Of a stretch of DNA of 64,000 nt, positions 46,299 through 58,085 are shown in pieces. The DNA is from Kiritimatiellia bacterium (GTDB lineage Bacteria; Verrucomicrobiota; Kiritimatiellia; JAFGHX01). Location of the stretch: the NCBI GenBank assembly GCA_016929905.1, contig JAFGHX010000087.1, positions 1 to 64,000 of the forward strand, in the 5' to 3' direction. The notes below the pieces were generated by a model that did not search any database, was not told the DNA's origin, and saw nothing but the letters and a program-made list of their open reading frames with translations. Made by a program: the position numbers and the translations under genes. Within the stretch, counting starts at the first letter, position 1. Each line of letters begins with the position of its first letter.

Positions 46299-46627
46299 AC
46301 ACGAATGCACACGAATGGCGCACGAACGGGCGCGCTTGGCCCGACGCTTGACCTGCGCCCGAGAGTTCGGAGTGGCTGAGTGCGCGCCGGGCGTCGGATA
46401 TGTCCGGGCTGAAGCTTTGTCGTAAGCGACGCTTGCCCGCCGAAGCCCTGGGCGTAGGCGGGTCGTAAGCTTTGTCGATCCCGCCGCTGCGGCGGGGTTC
46501 TCGAGTAAGTTCTCGAGCATGTTTCAGGCGCAGGAAGAGTCGTTGCCCTCTGATTTTTGAGCGCCGGGTGGCTGGCGAAGCCCGCATGGGGCCGGATATT
46601 CGTGTTCAGTCGTGTCCATTCGTGGTT
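46290..46627. repeat. CACGAATG decamer repeats in inverted arrangement
   Basis: Three to four 10-11-nt units (CACGAATGAA, CACGAATGCA, CACGAATGGCG) at 46290-46329 and the inverted form (ATTCGTGTTC, AGTCGTGTCC, ATTCGTGGTT) at 46598-46627 bracket the 355-base gap between the LpxC-like and amidohydrolase genes. Inside are the dispersed hairpin repeat and a 12-nt array. The gap has no supported gene. Confidence 0.75.
46465..46523 (+). repeat. Dispersed hairpin repeat (copy 2) plus 12-nt array
   Basis: 46465-46498 repeats the 867-902 element (GTAAGCTTTGTCGATC then GC hairpin). Two 12-nt units (GGTTCTCGAGTA, AGTTCTCGAGCA) follow at 46496-46519. The same two-part order occurs at 867-1001, so the two repeats travel or evolve together. 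Confidence 0.7.
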
Positions 46628-46653
46628 CGCCAAACCCGTCTGGAGGAGGACTG

Positions 46654-48138
46654 ATGCTGGACCTCGTGATCAAGGGTGCGCGTATCTGTGACGGGACGGG
46701 CAATCCGTGGTACGGCGGCGACGTCGCGGTGCGCGGCGAACGGATTGCCGCCGTCGGCGTGGTCCGGGCCCGCGCGCGGCGCGCGGTGGACGGCGCGGGT
46801 CTCGTGCTCTGCCCCGGCTTCGTTGACGTGCATACGCACAGCGACGGCATCGTCGAACACCCCGCCGCCGAGAACATCCTGCGGCAGGGCGTGACGACGG
46901 TCGTCTCGGGTAATTGCGGGGGGAGCAGGCTGCCCGTCGCCGCGATGCTGGACCGGGTCGAGGCGGGCCGGCCGGCGGTGAACTACGCCACGCTCGTCGG
47001 GCACGGCAGCGTGCGTGGGCGGGTGATGGGCGCGGCGAAGCGCAGGCCGACCCGCAAGGAATCGGCACGGATGTGCCGCCTGGTCGAGGCCGCCATGCGG
47101 GACGGGGCCGTGGGCATGTCGACCGGCCTGTTCTACGTCCCGGGCGCCTACGCGCAGGTCGATGAGATCGTGGCCGTCGCCAAAGTGGTCGCGGGCTACG
47201 GCGGCGTCTATGCCACGCACAAGCGCAGTGCCGGCGGCAAGTTGTTCCAGGCGCTGCGCGAAGCCGCAACGGTCGGGAAAAGAGCGGGGATCGCCGTCGA
47301 AATCTCGCACCTCAAGATCCTGCACAGACGCGGCCGCACCCGCCCGGATCGGGTCGAGGCGGTGCTCGCGGCGGTCGAACGGTATCGCGCGCAGGGCGTC
47401 GACATGACGTGCGACGTGCACCCGTACCCGGCCACGTTTACCGGGCTGAGTTCCGTCGTGATTCCACCATGGTGCGCCAAGGACGGGAAGCTGCGCGAAC
47501 GGATGCGCGATGCCGCCGTCCGCCGGCGGATCCGCGCGGAGGTTGCCGGAAAAATCGCTTGGATCGGCGGCCCGGACAGGATCACGATTGCCCGCTTCGA
47601 CCCGGACCCCTCGCTCAACGGCAGGTCATTGGCGGACGTGGCCGGCGCCCGGAAGGGGACGGCGGCCTCGGTGGCGATGGACCTCGTCGCCGAAGGCGAC
47701 CCGCGCTGCATCTTCCACGCGCTGCGCCCGGCGGACGTGGCCCGGATCGTCTGCCATCCGGCCGTCATGATCGCGTCCGACGGCGGGGTGGTCGGCGCGC
47801 GCCGCGGCGTTGTGCACCCGCGCAACTACGGGACGTTCCCCCGGATCTATCGCGAGTATGTGCGCGAACGCCGGCTCCTGAGCCTGGAAGAAGCCGTCCG
47901 GAAAATGACCTCGCTGCCTGCGCGGAAGTTCGGCATCCGCGATCGAGGCCTCATCGCGCCCGGCATGCGGGCGGACCTCGTGCTGTTCGATCCCGCGCGT
48001 ATCGCCGAGCGCGCCACGTTCGATGCGCCGCACAGTTTCCCGGCCGGCATCCGCGCCGTCGTCGTCAACGGGCACGTGGCCTGGGACGGGAAGCGCGTTT
48101 CCCGCCAACGGGCCGGGGCCGTGATCCGGACGGGGTAG
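46654..48138 (+). CDS. N-acyl-D-amino-acid deacylase / D-aminoacylase family amidohydrolase
   Basis: 494 residues. The metal-dependent hydrolase barrel has GFVDVHTHSD with the first two His, the Cys ligand in VVSGNCGGS, GHGSVRGRVMG, ATHKRSAG, VEISHLKIL with another His, and the catalytic Asp in MIASDGGV. The N- and C-terminal beta-sandwich parts (LVIKGARICDGTG and VVVNGHVAWDGKR) are those of dihydroorotase-like amidohydrolases. It hydrolyses N-acyl groups from D-amino acids or similar peptides, perhaps from peptidoglycan. GGAGGAGG lies before the ATG at 46654, and in-frame upstream codons are in repeat sequence. Confidence 0.88.
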   Translation: MLDLVIKGARICDGTGNPWYGGDVAVRGERIAAVGVVRARARRAVDGAGLVLCPGFVDVHTHSDGIVEHPAAENILRQGVTTVVSGNCGGSRLPVAAMLDRVEAGRPAVNYATLVGHGSVRGRVMGAAKRRPTRKESARMCRLVEAAMRDGAVGMSTGLFYVPGAYAQVDEIVAVAKVVAGYGGVYATHKRSAGGKLFQALREAATVGKRAGIAVEISHLKILHRRGRTRPDRVEAVLAAVERYRAQGVDMTCDVHPYPATFTGLSSVVIPPWCAKDGKLRERMRDAAVRRRIRAEVAGKIAWIGGPDRITIARFDPDPSLNGRSLADVAGARKGTAASVAMDLVAEGDPRCIFHALRPADVARIVCHPAVMIASDGGVVGARRGVVHPRNYGTFPRIYREYVRERRLLSLEEAVRKMTSLPARKFGIRDRGLIAPGMRADLVLFDPARIAERATFDAPHSFPAGIRAVVVNGHVAWDGKRVSRQRAGAVIRTG

Positions 48139-48172
48139 CCTCTCTTCCGTGCAGGAAACCGCCTGGCACCTT

Positions 48173-48232
48173 CTTTGTCGTAATCTCTCTCGTAGTCTTT
48201 GTCGTCGCCTTTATCGTAATCTCTGTCGCGAC
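48173..48232 (+). repeat. 12-nt tandem array CTTTGTCGTAAT
   Basis: Five units from 48173 (CTTTGTCGTAAT, CTCTCTCGTAGT, CTTTGTCGTCGC, CTTTATCGTAAT, CTCTGTCGCGAC). The unit length is the same as the CTCGAG arrays but the sequence is different. Relatives are found at 60391-60446 on the other strand. A short GAGCAGGACAAC pair follows at about 48286-48312, before the DUF2079 gene. Confidence 0.75.
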
Positions 48233-48321
48233 CCGATACGCCACGAGTTGAACCTGGCCGAAGCAAGACGAGCGTTGGGCGAAGAGCAGGACAACGAGCA
48301 GGACGAAGAAGACAGTCCCTG

Positions 48322-52927
<4,606 letters not shown>

Positions 52928-52988
52928 TACCCACAATCAACCGTCGTACTCCATAGGTCGAGAATCGGAATTTCGTTCAGGGGCGACT

Positions 52989-53276
52989 ATGACCATCGAG
53001 AAGAACTTCCTGCGTGACCTGCGCAGCCAGCCGGCGTTGATCCTGCTGCGGCGGCTGGCGGGCGGGCTGCCCTTCTTCATCCTGGCCGCGTTCCTCGCCG
53101 GCGGCTGCTTCGGCGTCGCACTGGCCGGCGGGACTGACGAGGCGGCGCCCTGGAAGTTCGCGGTCTGCGGGTTCGTGCTCGCGCTCGTCGTTGTCTGCCT
53201 CTTCGTCGGCTGCCGCCAGATCATCCGCGAACTCGCACGCCGCGTCGTCCACCGCGACCCGCCGAAGCCGGAGTAG
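52989..53276 (+). CDS. Small membrane protein, two segments
   Basis: 95 residues with a basic N-terminus, two membrane segments (about 28-48 and 57-77) and a basic tail (RRVVHRDPPKPE). AGGGGCGAC precedes the ATG. No family is recognised. Confidence 0.6.
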   Translation: MTIEKNFLRDLRSQPALILLRRLAGGLPFFILAAFLAGGCFGVALAGGTDEAAPWKFAVCGFVLALVVVCLFVGCRQIIRELARRVVHRDPPKPE

Positions 53277-53439
53277 GGGAAGTGTCTCTCGCCCGCCTTG
53301 TCCTGAGCGAAGTCGAAGGGCTCCCGAGGGTCGCTCGAGCGCGCGGAGGCGCGGAGCAGAGTTGCCCGCGAAAGGGCGCGAAAGGGACGCGAAAAGGCTG
53401 CTTGGCTTGCGCGCGGGCTGTGCGGTGCGCGAGGAGTCT

Positions 53440-53498
53440 GTTGCGGGAATCGAAAGGCTTCCGCAACGCAGCGTTGCGAAAGCCTCGATTCCCGCAAC
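53440..53498. repeat. Bulged GTTGCGGGAATCG hairpin, copy 2 (short loop)
   Basis: Arms 53440-53468 and 53472-53498 with one mismatch and a two-base asymmetry on the left arm, so this copy is in the opposite orientation to those at 37718 and 53660. The inner stem is AGGCTTCCGCAACG. Confidence 0.75.
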
Positions 53499-53659
53499 GT
53501 TGCCCGGTTGTTCGGTAGAAAAGAACCTGCTTCAACGGTCAGACCGCCGACCGCAGTTATTCTGACCTTCTGGCGGGACGACTCCCGCTGGTCAAGCCTT
53601 TCCCGACGCAAATAACTCAGAGTCGTGGCATTCGCCAGGGCTGCCTCTGGAAGGCGCTC

Positions 53660-53751
53660 GTTGCGGGAATCGGGGCTTGCCGCGACGCGCATGAACCGGC
53701 GTTGATCCGCAGGCGTGTGGGCGTCGCGGCAAGCCTTCCGATTCCCGCAAC
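53660..53751. repeat. Bulged GTTGCGGGAATCG hairpin, copy 3
   Basis: Arms 53660-53688 and 53721-53751 pair fully apart from an AA bulge in the right arm. The inner stem is GCTTGCCGCGACGC, different from the other copies but fully complementary. The preceding GGCGCTC is shared with copy 1. Confidence 0.75.
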
Positions 53752-53893
53752 AACTCTTCGCCCGCGAACAGACCGCGGCCAGGCCAACCAGCCCTTTCGC
53801 GTCCTTTCGCGGGCAGCTCTGCTCCGCGCCTCCGCGCGCTTGAGCGAGGCTCGGGAGCCCTTCGACTTCGCTCAGGACAAGGCGGGCGAGAGA

Positions 53894-54097
53894 CTACTCC
53901 GCCTTCGGCGGGGCGCCGCGGCTCGACTTGTCCACCAGCGCCAGCCCGATCAGCGAGGCGGCCATCACCACCGCCGACGGCATCAGCACCGATGGGCAGT
54001 CGGGAAACAGCAGCGTCAGAATGAAGCCCACCACGAAGCCGAACAGCCCGACATAGAACCCGATCAGCATGGGTATCAGTGTCTTCATCTCCGCCAA
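53894..54097 (-). CDS. Small membrane protein, two segments
   Basis: About 67 residues with membrane segments near 10-30 and 37-57. The start is uncertain: TTG at 54097 or ATG at 54088, and GGCGGAG sits too close to the ATG. The last 10 codons border the inverted repeat of the island. No family is recognised. Confidence 0.5.
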   Translation of the reverse strand: MAEMKTLIPMLIGFYVGLFGFVVGFILTLLFPDCPSVLMPSAVVMAASLIGLALVDKSSRGAPPKAE

Positions 54098-54102
54098 ATT
54101 TC

Positions 54103-54123
54103 CAGTTTCAAATTTCCAGTTTC
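54103..54123. repeat. Short CAGTTTC heptamer array
   Basis: Three 7-nt units (CAGTTTC, AAATTTC, CAGTTTC) that end at the stop codon of the PAS gene. This is the smallest array of the family. Confidence 0.6.
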
Positions 54124-54526
54124 AATCCAACAGCCGCTTCTCGCCCGACAACGCCTGCAACTCGCCAATGTTCTGCGAGCATTCCAGGCAGCCGAGATAC
54201 TCGCCGGCCGGCGTGCGAAGCGCGTAGTACTCAATCAGTACCTTCTGCTTCTCGCCGTTCGGACCGAGCGGCAGGTCGATCCAGAACCGTGCCTTGTCGC
54301 GTTCGCCCGCTTTCATCTCGCGCAGGATCGTCTCCACCTTGTCCAGGCTCTTCTTCGGGTGGCAGTCGCGCACGTTGCGGCCGATTACCGACTCCGGCCG
54401 CTTGAAGATCCGCGTCGCATGCCGGTTCCAGGCCACGACCTTGTCCTCCGCGTCGACAATCGAGAACTCGACCGGTAGCGTCTCCAGCAACGCCTCCAAC
54501 ACCTCGCCGGGCAGTGTGCCGATCAT
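54122..54526 (-). CDS. Stand-alone PAS-domain protein
   Basis: 134 residues that are one PAS domain. LPVEFSIVDAEDKVVAWNRH, then RPESVIGRNVRDCHPKKSLD and YYALRTPAGEYLGCLECSQN follow the PAS_10/DUF438-type pattern, which may bind a small ligand or haem through the CHP motif. No output domain is attached. GAGGAGG precedes the ATG, and a 12-nt array lies directly upstream. A partner kinase is not obvious here. Confidence 0.82.
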   Translation of the reverse strand: MIGTLPGEVLEALLETLPVEFSIVDAEDKVVAWNRHATRIFKRPESVIGRNVRDCHPKKSLDKVETILREMKAGERDKARFWIDLPLGPNGEKQKVLIEYYALRTPAGEYLGCLECSQNIGELQALSGEKRLLD

Positions 54527-54543
54527 GTGGGCCTCCTCTCAAA

Positions 54544-54591
54544 CTTGCTCGAGAACTTACTCGAGAACTTGCTCGCGAACTTGCTCGAAGT
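54544..54591 (-). repeat. 12-nt tandem array upstream of the PAS gene
   Basis: Four units from 54544 (CTTGCTCGAGAA, CTTACTCGAGAA, CTTGCTCGCGAA, CTTGCTCGAAGT), 18 bases before the PAS start and in the family orientation. Confidence 0.85.
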
Positions 54592-54625
54592 CCAACTCCG
54601 TCCCATATCTGCCGGCCGCCAAGTC

Positions 54626-54982
54626 TCACGAGACGGCATCCACGATAGCCCCAATCACCAGCGCGGCCACACACACGAGCGGGACGACCCACCAGAGCAC
54701 GACCCGCTGGTGCCGCACGGCAATGAGCCCGCTGACAATGCTCGTCGGGATTCCGAGCAGCGCGCCGAGCGCGCACAGCGCGGCCACAATCGCGTGTGTT
54801 TCCTCAATGTCCGGGAAGAACCCGCCGCCCGGCCGCAGGCCCGTCCAGATCGCCGCCACGCCGAGCGCCAGCGCGCCAACCGCCGTGAGGAAGGCGATCA
54901 GCGACACTCTGGCCGCCGTGCGCCAGCCCGGCCTTGCTGTCGGGCCATCGGCCGGTCGGTTCTCTTGCTCAGCGTTGCCCAT
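54626..54982 (-). CDS. DUF4190-like small membrane protein
   Basis: 118 residues from the ATG at 54982 (GAAGAAG upstream; 55015 is an alternative). Three membrane segments: ARVSLIAFLTAVGALALGVA, HAIVAALCALGALLGIPTSI and VVLWWVVPLVCVAALVIGAI. The pattern of short helices with a Gly in the first loops resembles DUF4190. Function unknown. Confidence 0.6.
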   Translation of the reverse strand: MGNAEQENRPADGPTARPGWRTAARVSLIAFLTAVGALALGVAAIWTGLRPGGGFFPDIEETHAIVAALCALGALLGIPTSIVSGLIAVRHQRVVLWWVVPLVCVAALVIGAIVDAVS

Positions 54983-55103
54983 CAGGAACACTTCTTCGGC
55001 TTCAGCACCCCGCATCTTGACGCCCATCACGCCCCGCAGACATGCCGCTCCGGCATCTCGCAGCGCCGAAGGTCCGCCCGCGGCGGAAAGCGGAAGCCGG
55101 CGC

Positions 55104-55580
55104 TCAGCCCCCGCCCGGCACAGGCGGCGGCGCCCCGCCGGTTCCGCCTGCGTTCGCCTGCGCGTAGAGGGCGACCACGCTCTGGCGCGAGAGCACGACA
55201 ATCGTGAACACGCCCAGCGCCGTCCCGAACGGGAACTGCAGGCAGTTCAGGCACGCGATCACGATCGTGAACACGCGCGATTTCCGGCTGTTCAGCCGGA
55301 AGCCGGCCAGCAGGTTGAGGAAGGCAAACGTGACACCCATGCAAATGAAAAACACGCCCAGGGCTACGAACACGTAGCCGATTTGCGGCGGGAAGTCGAA
55401 CTCAGGCCCGTCTTTACCCGCCGGCACGGGAAAAAAGAACGGCAGCTTGCCGCGGGCGATCTGCAGCCCCATGAACACGTGCACCAGCGGGATCCACGCA
55501 AACAGAAACATGAGCCCGGCCCACACAAAATAGCAGATCGACAGTGCGTTCAGATGCGATTCGTCGGTCGAGCGCGCCAT
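55104..55580 (-). CDS. Membrane protein, three or four segments
   Basis: 158 residues. Membrane segments near 16-38, 68-92 and 108-130, with a Gly/Pro-rich C-terminal tail. The sequence ICYFVWAGLMFLFAWIPLVH begins as many short uncharacterised PVC membrane proteins do. No domain assignment is secure. A seven-unit 12-nt array lies 30 bases upstream of the ATG. Confidence 0.65.
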   Translation of the reverse strand: MARSTDESHLNALSICYFVWAGLMFLFAWIPLVHVFMGLQIARGKLPFFFPVPAGKDGPEFDFPPQIGYVFVALGVFFICMGVTFAFLNLLAGFRLNSRKSRVFTIVIACLNCLQFPFGTALGVFTIVVLSRQSVVALYAQANAGGTGGAPPPVPGGG

Positions 55581-55609
55581 CCATTAACCTCCCTGAACCC
55601 ACTCCCCAA

Positions 55610-55693
55610 CTTACTCGAGAACTTACTCGAGAACTTACTCGCGAACTCACTCTCCAACTTCCTCGAGAACTTACTCGCGAACTCACGCGCGAA
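55610..55693 (-). repeat. 12-nt tandem array, seven units
   Basis: The longest copy of the family: units start at 55610, 55622, 55634, 55646, 55658, 55670 and 55682 (CTTACTCGAGAA, CTTACTCGCGAA, CTCACTCTCCAA and others). It is in the family orientation upstream of the gene at 55580. Confidence 0.88.
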
Positions 55694-55797
55694 CCTCATC
55701 GCGGCCGAACGCCGCCGTCTTTGCGTGGGGCGCAGCCCGTGAGCGGAGCCGTAGAGCGATCGATCTTCGATTGCGCTGAAGAACCCGTGCGGCCGGC

Positions 55798-55877
55798 ACT
55801 GAGGCCGGCCCTCCATTGGATCAACAAGCAACATGTTGGGTTCTTGGAGGGCGCGGCTCTGTCCGCGCCGGGTTTTT
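55798..55877 (+). terminator. GC hairpin with T tract in a TGGAGGG-type inverted element
   Basis: GGCGCGG-CTCTGT-CCGCGCC at 55850-55869 is followed by GGGTTTTT, the best intrinsic terminator shape in the window on the plus strand. No plus-strand gene ends just upstream. With GGCCGGC-ACTGA-type palindrome and CCCTCCA at about 55798-55816, it forms an inverted element with a TGGAGGG core like that at 62441. Confidence 0.4.
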
Positions 55878-55908
55878 CAGAGTAATCGATCTTCATGAAT
55901 CGGCCCCG

Positions 55909-56508
55909 TCAGTCCCACCGGAAGAACAGCTCCGTTTGCCCGCTGTCCGGCTCCGGGGTGAACCCTTCTCCTTTCGTCTCCGCCGCATGGATTCTGAACA
56001 ACTCGGCCCGTTGGGCGGGGTCGTTCGGCAGGACAACGATCAGGGCGTCGCCGTACGGCCCGCCCTTCTCGCGCTGCGTGTCCGGATCGTCCCGCACGTT
56101 CGTCACATAGACCGCCGGCGCACCGGCCTTGTACAACCGTTCAACGAAGTCCTCAGCCTTCGCGGTTTCCCCGAACCGGTTCGACGCCAGCGCCGCTTCG
56201 TTCAGGTTGTATTGGAACCAGTACCGTGCTTCGAAGTGTTTCATGCGCAGCAGGTGGGCGGGGGCCCCGCTTCGCCCGGTGCCGCCGACGAACAGCGTGA
56301 GGTACGGTGCGCCGTAGATCACGATTAGAAACACCGCCAGGATCGCCATCAGAATCCAGCCGCCGCGCTTCGTGCGCCTGAGCAGGCGGTCGGCTTCCGC
56401 CTGCTTCTCTTGTCCTTCCTGGTACGCCGCTTCCCATTTCGCGGCGTGGTCCTTCAGTAGGTCGCGCGTCTCGGTCAACAACGCCCGGACGTCGTCCAGC
56501 GGTTCCAT
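55909..56508 (-). CDS. Single-pass membrane protein with coiled coil and external domain
   Basis: 199 residues from the ATG at 56508 (GGAGGAG upstream). Residues 5-48 form an amphipathic coiled coil (VRALLTETRDLLKDHAAKWE), one membrane segment is at about 50-72 (WILMAILAVFLIVIYGAPYL), and about 125 residues follow outside. No domain is recognised. Confidence 0.65.
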   Translation of the reverse strand: MEPLDDVRALLTETRDLLKDHAAKWEAAYQEGQEKQAEADRLLRRTKRGGWILMAILAVFLIVIYGAPYLTLFVGGTGRSGAPAHLLRMKHFEARYWFQYNLNEAALASNRFGETAKAEDFVERLYKAGAPAVYVTNVRDDPDTQREKGGPYGDALIVVLPNDPAQRAELFRIHAAETKGEGFTPEPDSGQTELFFRWD

Positions 56509-56582
56509 AAGCTGTTCTCCTCCGGCGACAACAGGGGAGGGTGCCGTCGTACCCCGGATTATCGGATCGGCCCTGTCCCGTG

Positions 56583-57005
56583 TCAAGACCCGCGCCTCGC
56601 CTTCATCCGTTCATTCCACCGCGCCAGCAAGCCGAACAGATAAATCCCCAGCACGTCGAACAGCAGGTCGTAGAACTCCACGTTGCGGTTCGCTACCCAG
56701 AACTGCGAGAGTTCCTCCGCCAGGACCAGCACGCAAACGAGCAGGCTGCCGAGCAGCATGCGTGCTCTGCCCAGCCTGACCGTTCGGCAGCGCAGCGCGG
56801 AGTTGAGCAGGAACGAGAACAGTCCCATCAGGATCATGTGACAGAACTTGTCCCCGAACGGAACCAGCGTCGACGCCGTGAATACCCAGCGCCCGACCCC
56901 CAGATTCGCCAGAACCACAATGACGATCAGAAACGCCAGATACAACGCGCTGGCCACTATGTAGGGCCGGCTCGCCCTCTGCGCTCCGCTGGAAACCGCC
57001 TTCAC
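56583..57005 (-). CDS. VanZ-family membrane protein
   Basis: 140 residues with four membrane segments. The family motif FGDKFCHMILMGLFSFLLN with Asp, Lys and His, and AEELSQFWVANRNVEFYDLLFD with the Glu and Asp residues, match VanZ-like proteins, which are linked with resistance to teicoplanin or lipopeptides but have no known reaction. The start is GTG at 57005 with AAGG upstream. Confidence 0.82.
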   Translation of the reverse strand: MKAVSSGAQRASRPYIVASALYLAFLIVIVVLANLGVGRWVFTASTLVPFGDKFCHMILMGLFSFLLNSALRCRTVRLGRARMLLGSLLVCVLVLAEELSQFWVANRNVEFYDLLFDVLGIYLFGLLARWNERMKARRGS

Positions 57006-57023
57006 GCAACGCCCTTCTTTGTG

Positions 57024-57336
57024 TTACTCGTGGCCATATACACGCTTCCGCGTGTATCCGAGTAGCGCGGTCGTCCTCGGCCGCGCACGGGCGAGAGAGG
57101 GCCGGGCGGGGACGCCCGGCCTACTTCGGTTGCGGGTAACGCTCGCCTCAAGTTGCTTTTGGGACACGGCACTAGCCAGCCGGGAACCGGGCCGCATAGA
57201 CGCGGGCCGGAAAATCGCCGGCCGCGTATTCCTCTGTCCGCGCGCCCTGCGCGAGGTCCTCGTCCGCATCAGATAGTGGCGCATCGGCCACAAGTACCGC
57301 AGATACTCCACGTCCACCTTCCGAACCGTGCTCATG
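57024..57336 (-). pseudogene. Truncated gene remnant, possibly flavin-reductase-like N-terminus
   Basis: An ATG at 57336 overlaps the stop of the preceding gene in ATGA. It starts a short stretch (VRKVDVEYLRYLWPMRHYLM) that looks like a natural N-terminus, perhaps of a flavin-reductase-like protein. After about 25 residues the frame becomes Arg/Pro-rich sequence without family character. It looks like a gene cut off near 57260. The family suggestion is weak. Confidence 0.3.
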
Positions 57337-57924
57337 GTTCCACCTCGTGACCCGGCGCTGCCAGCCCGCGCCGGACGGCTTCCAGATACGCGTCGCCGTC
57401 CTGCTCGGTGGGCGTCAGATAGGCGCCTTCCCCATACTCGTTCCAGGCATACAGGAGCCGTGCCGGAACAGGCGGATCCAGCGCGCGCAGCAGGCGTCCC
57501 AGTCCTGTGGCCCGATGCTGTAGCCCGCATGGTTGGCCACCAGCAGGCAGAACTGCAGCCGCGTCCGGTTCGGCGCTGTCAGGAACAGGTCCAGCGCATT
57601 GTTTAGCGGCGTGTCCTTCTCGGGCCCTTCCGGGCAATACCAGCAGAACGCGAAGAACTGCAGGCCGTGATCGGCCGCGCAGTCGATCTGTTTTCGCACG
57701 ATCTCGGGCGTGCTCGTCACCCAACCCCAGACCGGCTTGCGGTGGCCGAACTCGTTCTTCAACCGGTCCGGCAGATGCCAGCGCGTCGTCTTGCCCGTCC
57801 ACCCGTCGAAGTAGTACGCGCCCGCCTTCACCGCCGGCGAGGCAGCCTGTCCGCCGCCGGCCCCATACGCAACATGCGCAGCCAGCATGAGCTGGGCGGC
57901 CATCAACCATCGCGTCGTTTTCAA
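57332..57924 (-). pseudogene. GH99-like (WbsX) domain gene with internal deletion
   Basis: A TTG start at 57924 (GAGG upstream) begins a signal peptide (RWLMAAQLMLAAHVAYG) and a GH99-like barrel start: AGAYYFDGWTGKTTRWHLPD, FAFCWYCPEGPEKDTPLNNA and LLVANHAGYS. Near 57455-57480 the expected C-terminal part (LLYAWNEYGEGAYLTPTEQD) appears in another frame, with about 130-150 residues of the barrel missing. The two fragments together make a decayed exported glycan-active enzyme. Neighbouring remnants suggest a decaying region. Confidence 0.72.
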
Positions 57925-58085
57925 CCCACGGTCCTCACGAGGCGTTGCGCACGGAGCGAAGGCGTCCCTTTTCGCGGGCAAGAACACGAGCATGGCACGG
58001 TCATCGCACCAAGCGTCGCCGCGCCCTTTCCTTCTGCGCGCGCATCCGGTATTATCTGTGCCAACCGGGAGGGCGTCCAGTCCGA

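Larger units (their letters stand above)
53281..53893. repeat. Repeat island bounded by 100-bp inverted repeats
   Basis: 53281-53385 and 53790-53893 are inverted copies at roughly 95 percent identity, containing CCTTGTCCTGAGCGAAGTCG and CCCGCGAAAGG. Between them are two bulged hairpins (53440-53498 and 53660-53751). About 160 bases of other sequence at 53499-53659 include two TCTGACCTTC/GGTCAGA-type palindromes. No transposase or gene is seen in these 617 bases. The gap 37488-37880 has the same arrangement with shorter ends. Confidence 0.8.

Noticed and set aside
53281..53400. Small coding frame containing CPERSRRAPEG-like peptide
   Set aside because: It is a translation of the CCTGAGCGAAGTCGAAGG dispersed repeat, a sort of sequence often misannotated as protein.
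53440..53751. Integron attC sites
   Set aside because: The hairpins start with GTT and end with AAC, the opposite order to attC core sites. The bases do not fit RYYYAAC/GTTRRRY, and no integrase or cassette genes are nearby.
55610..55693. CRISPR array
   Set aside because: The 12-nt units are contiguous without spacers and far too short for CRISPR repeats. No cas genes are present.
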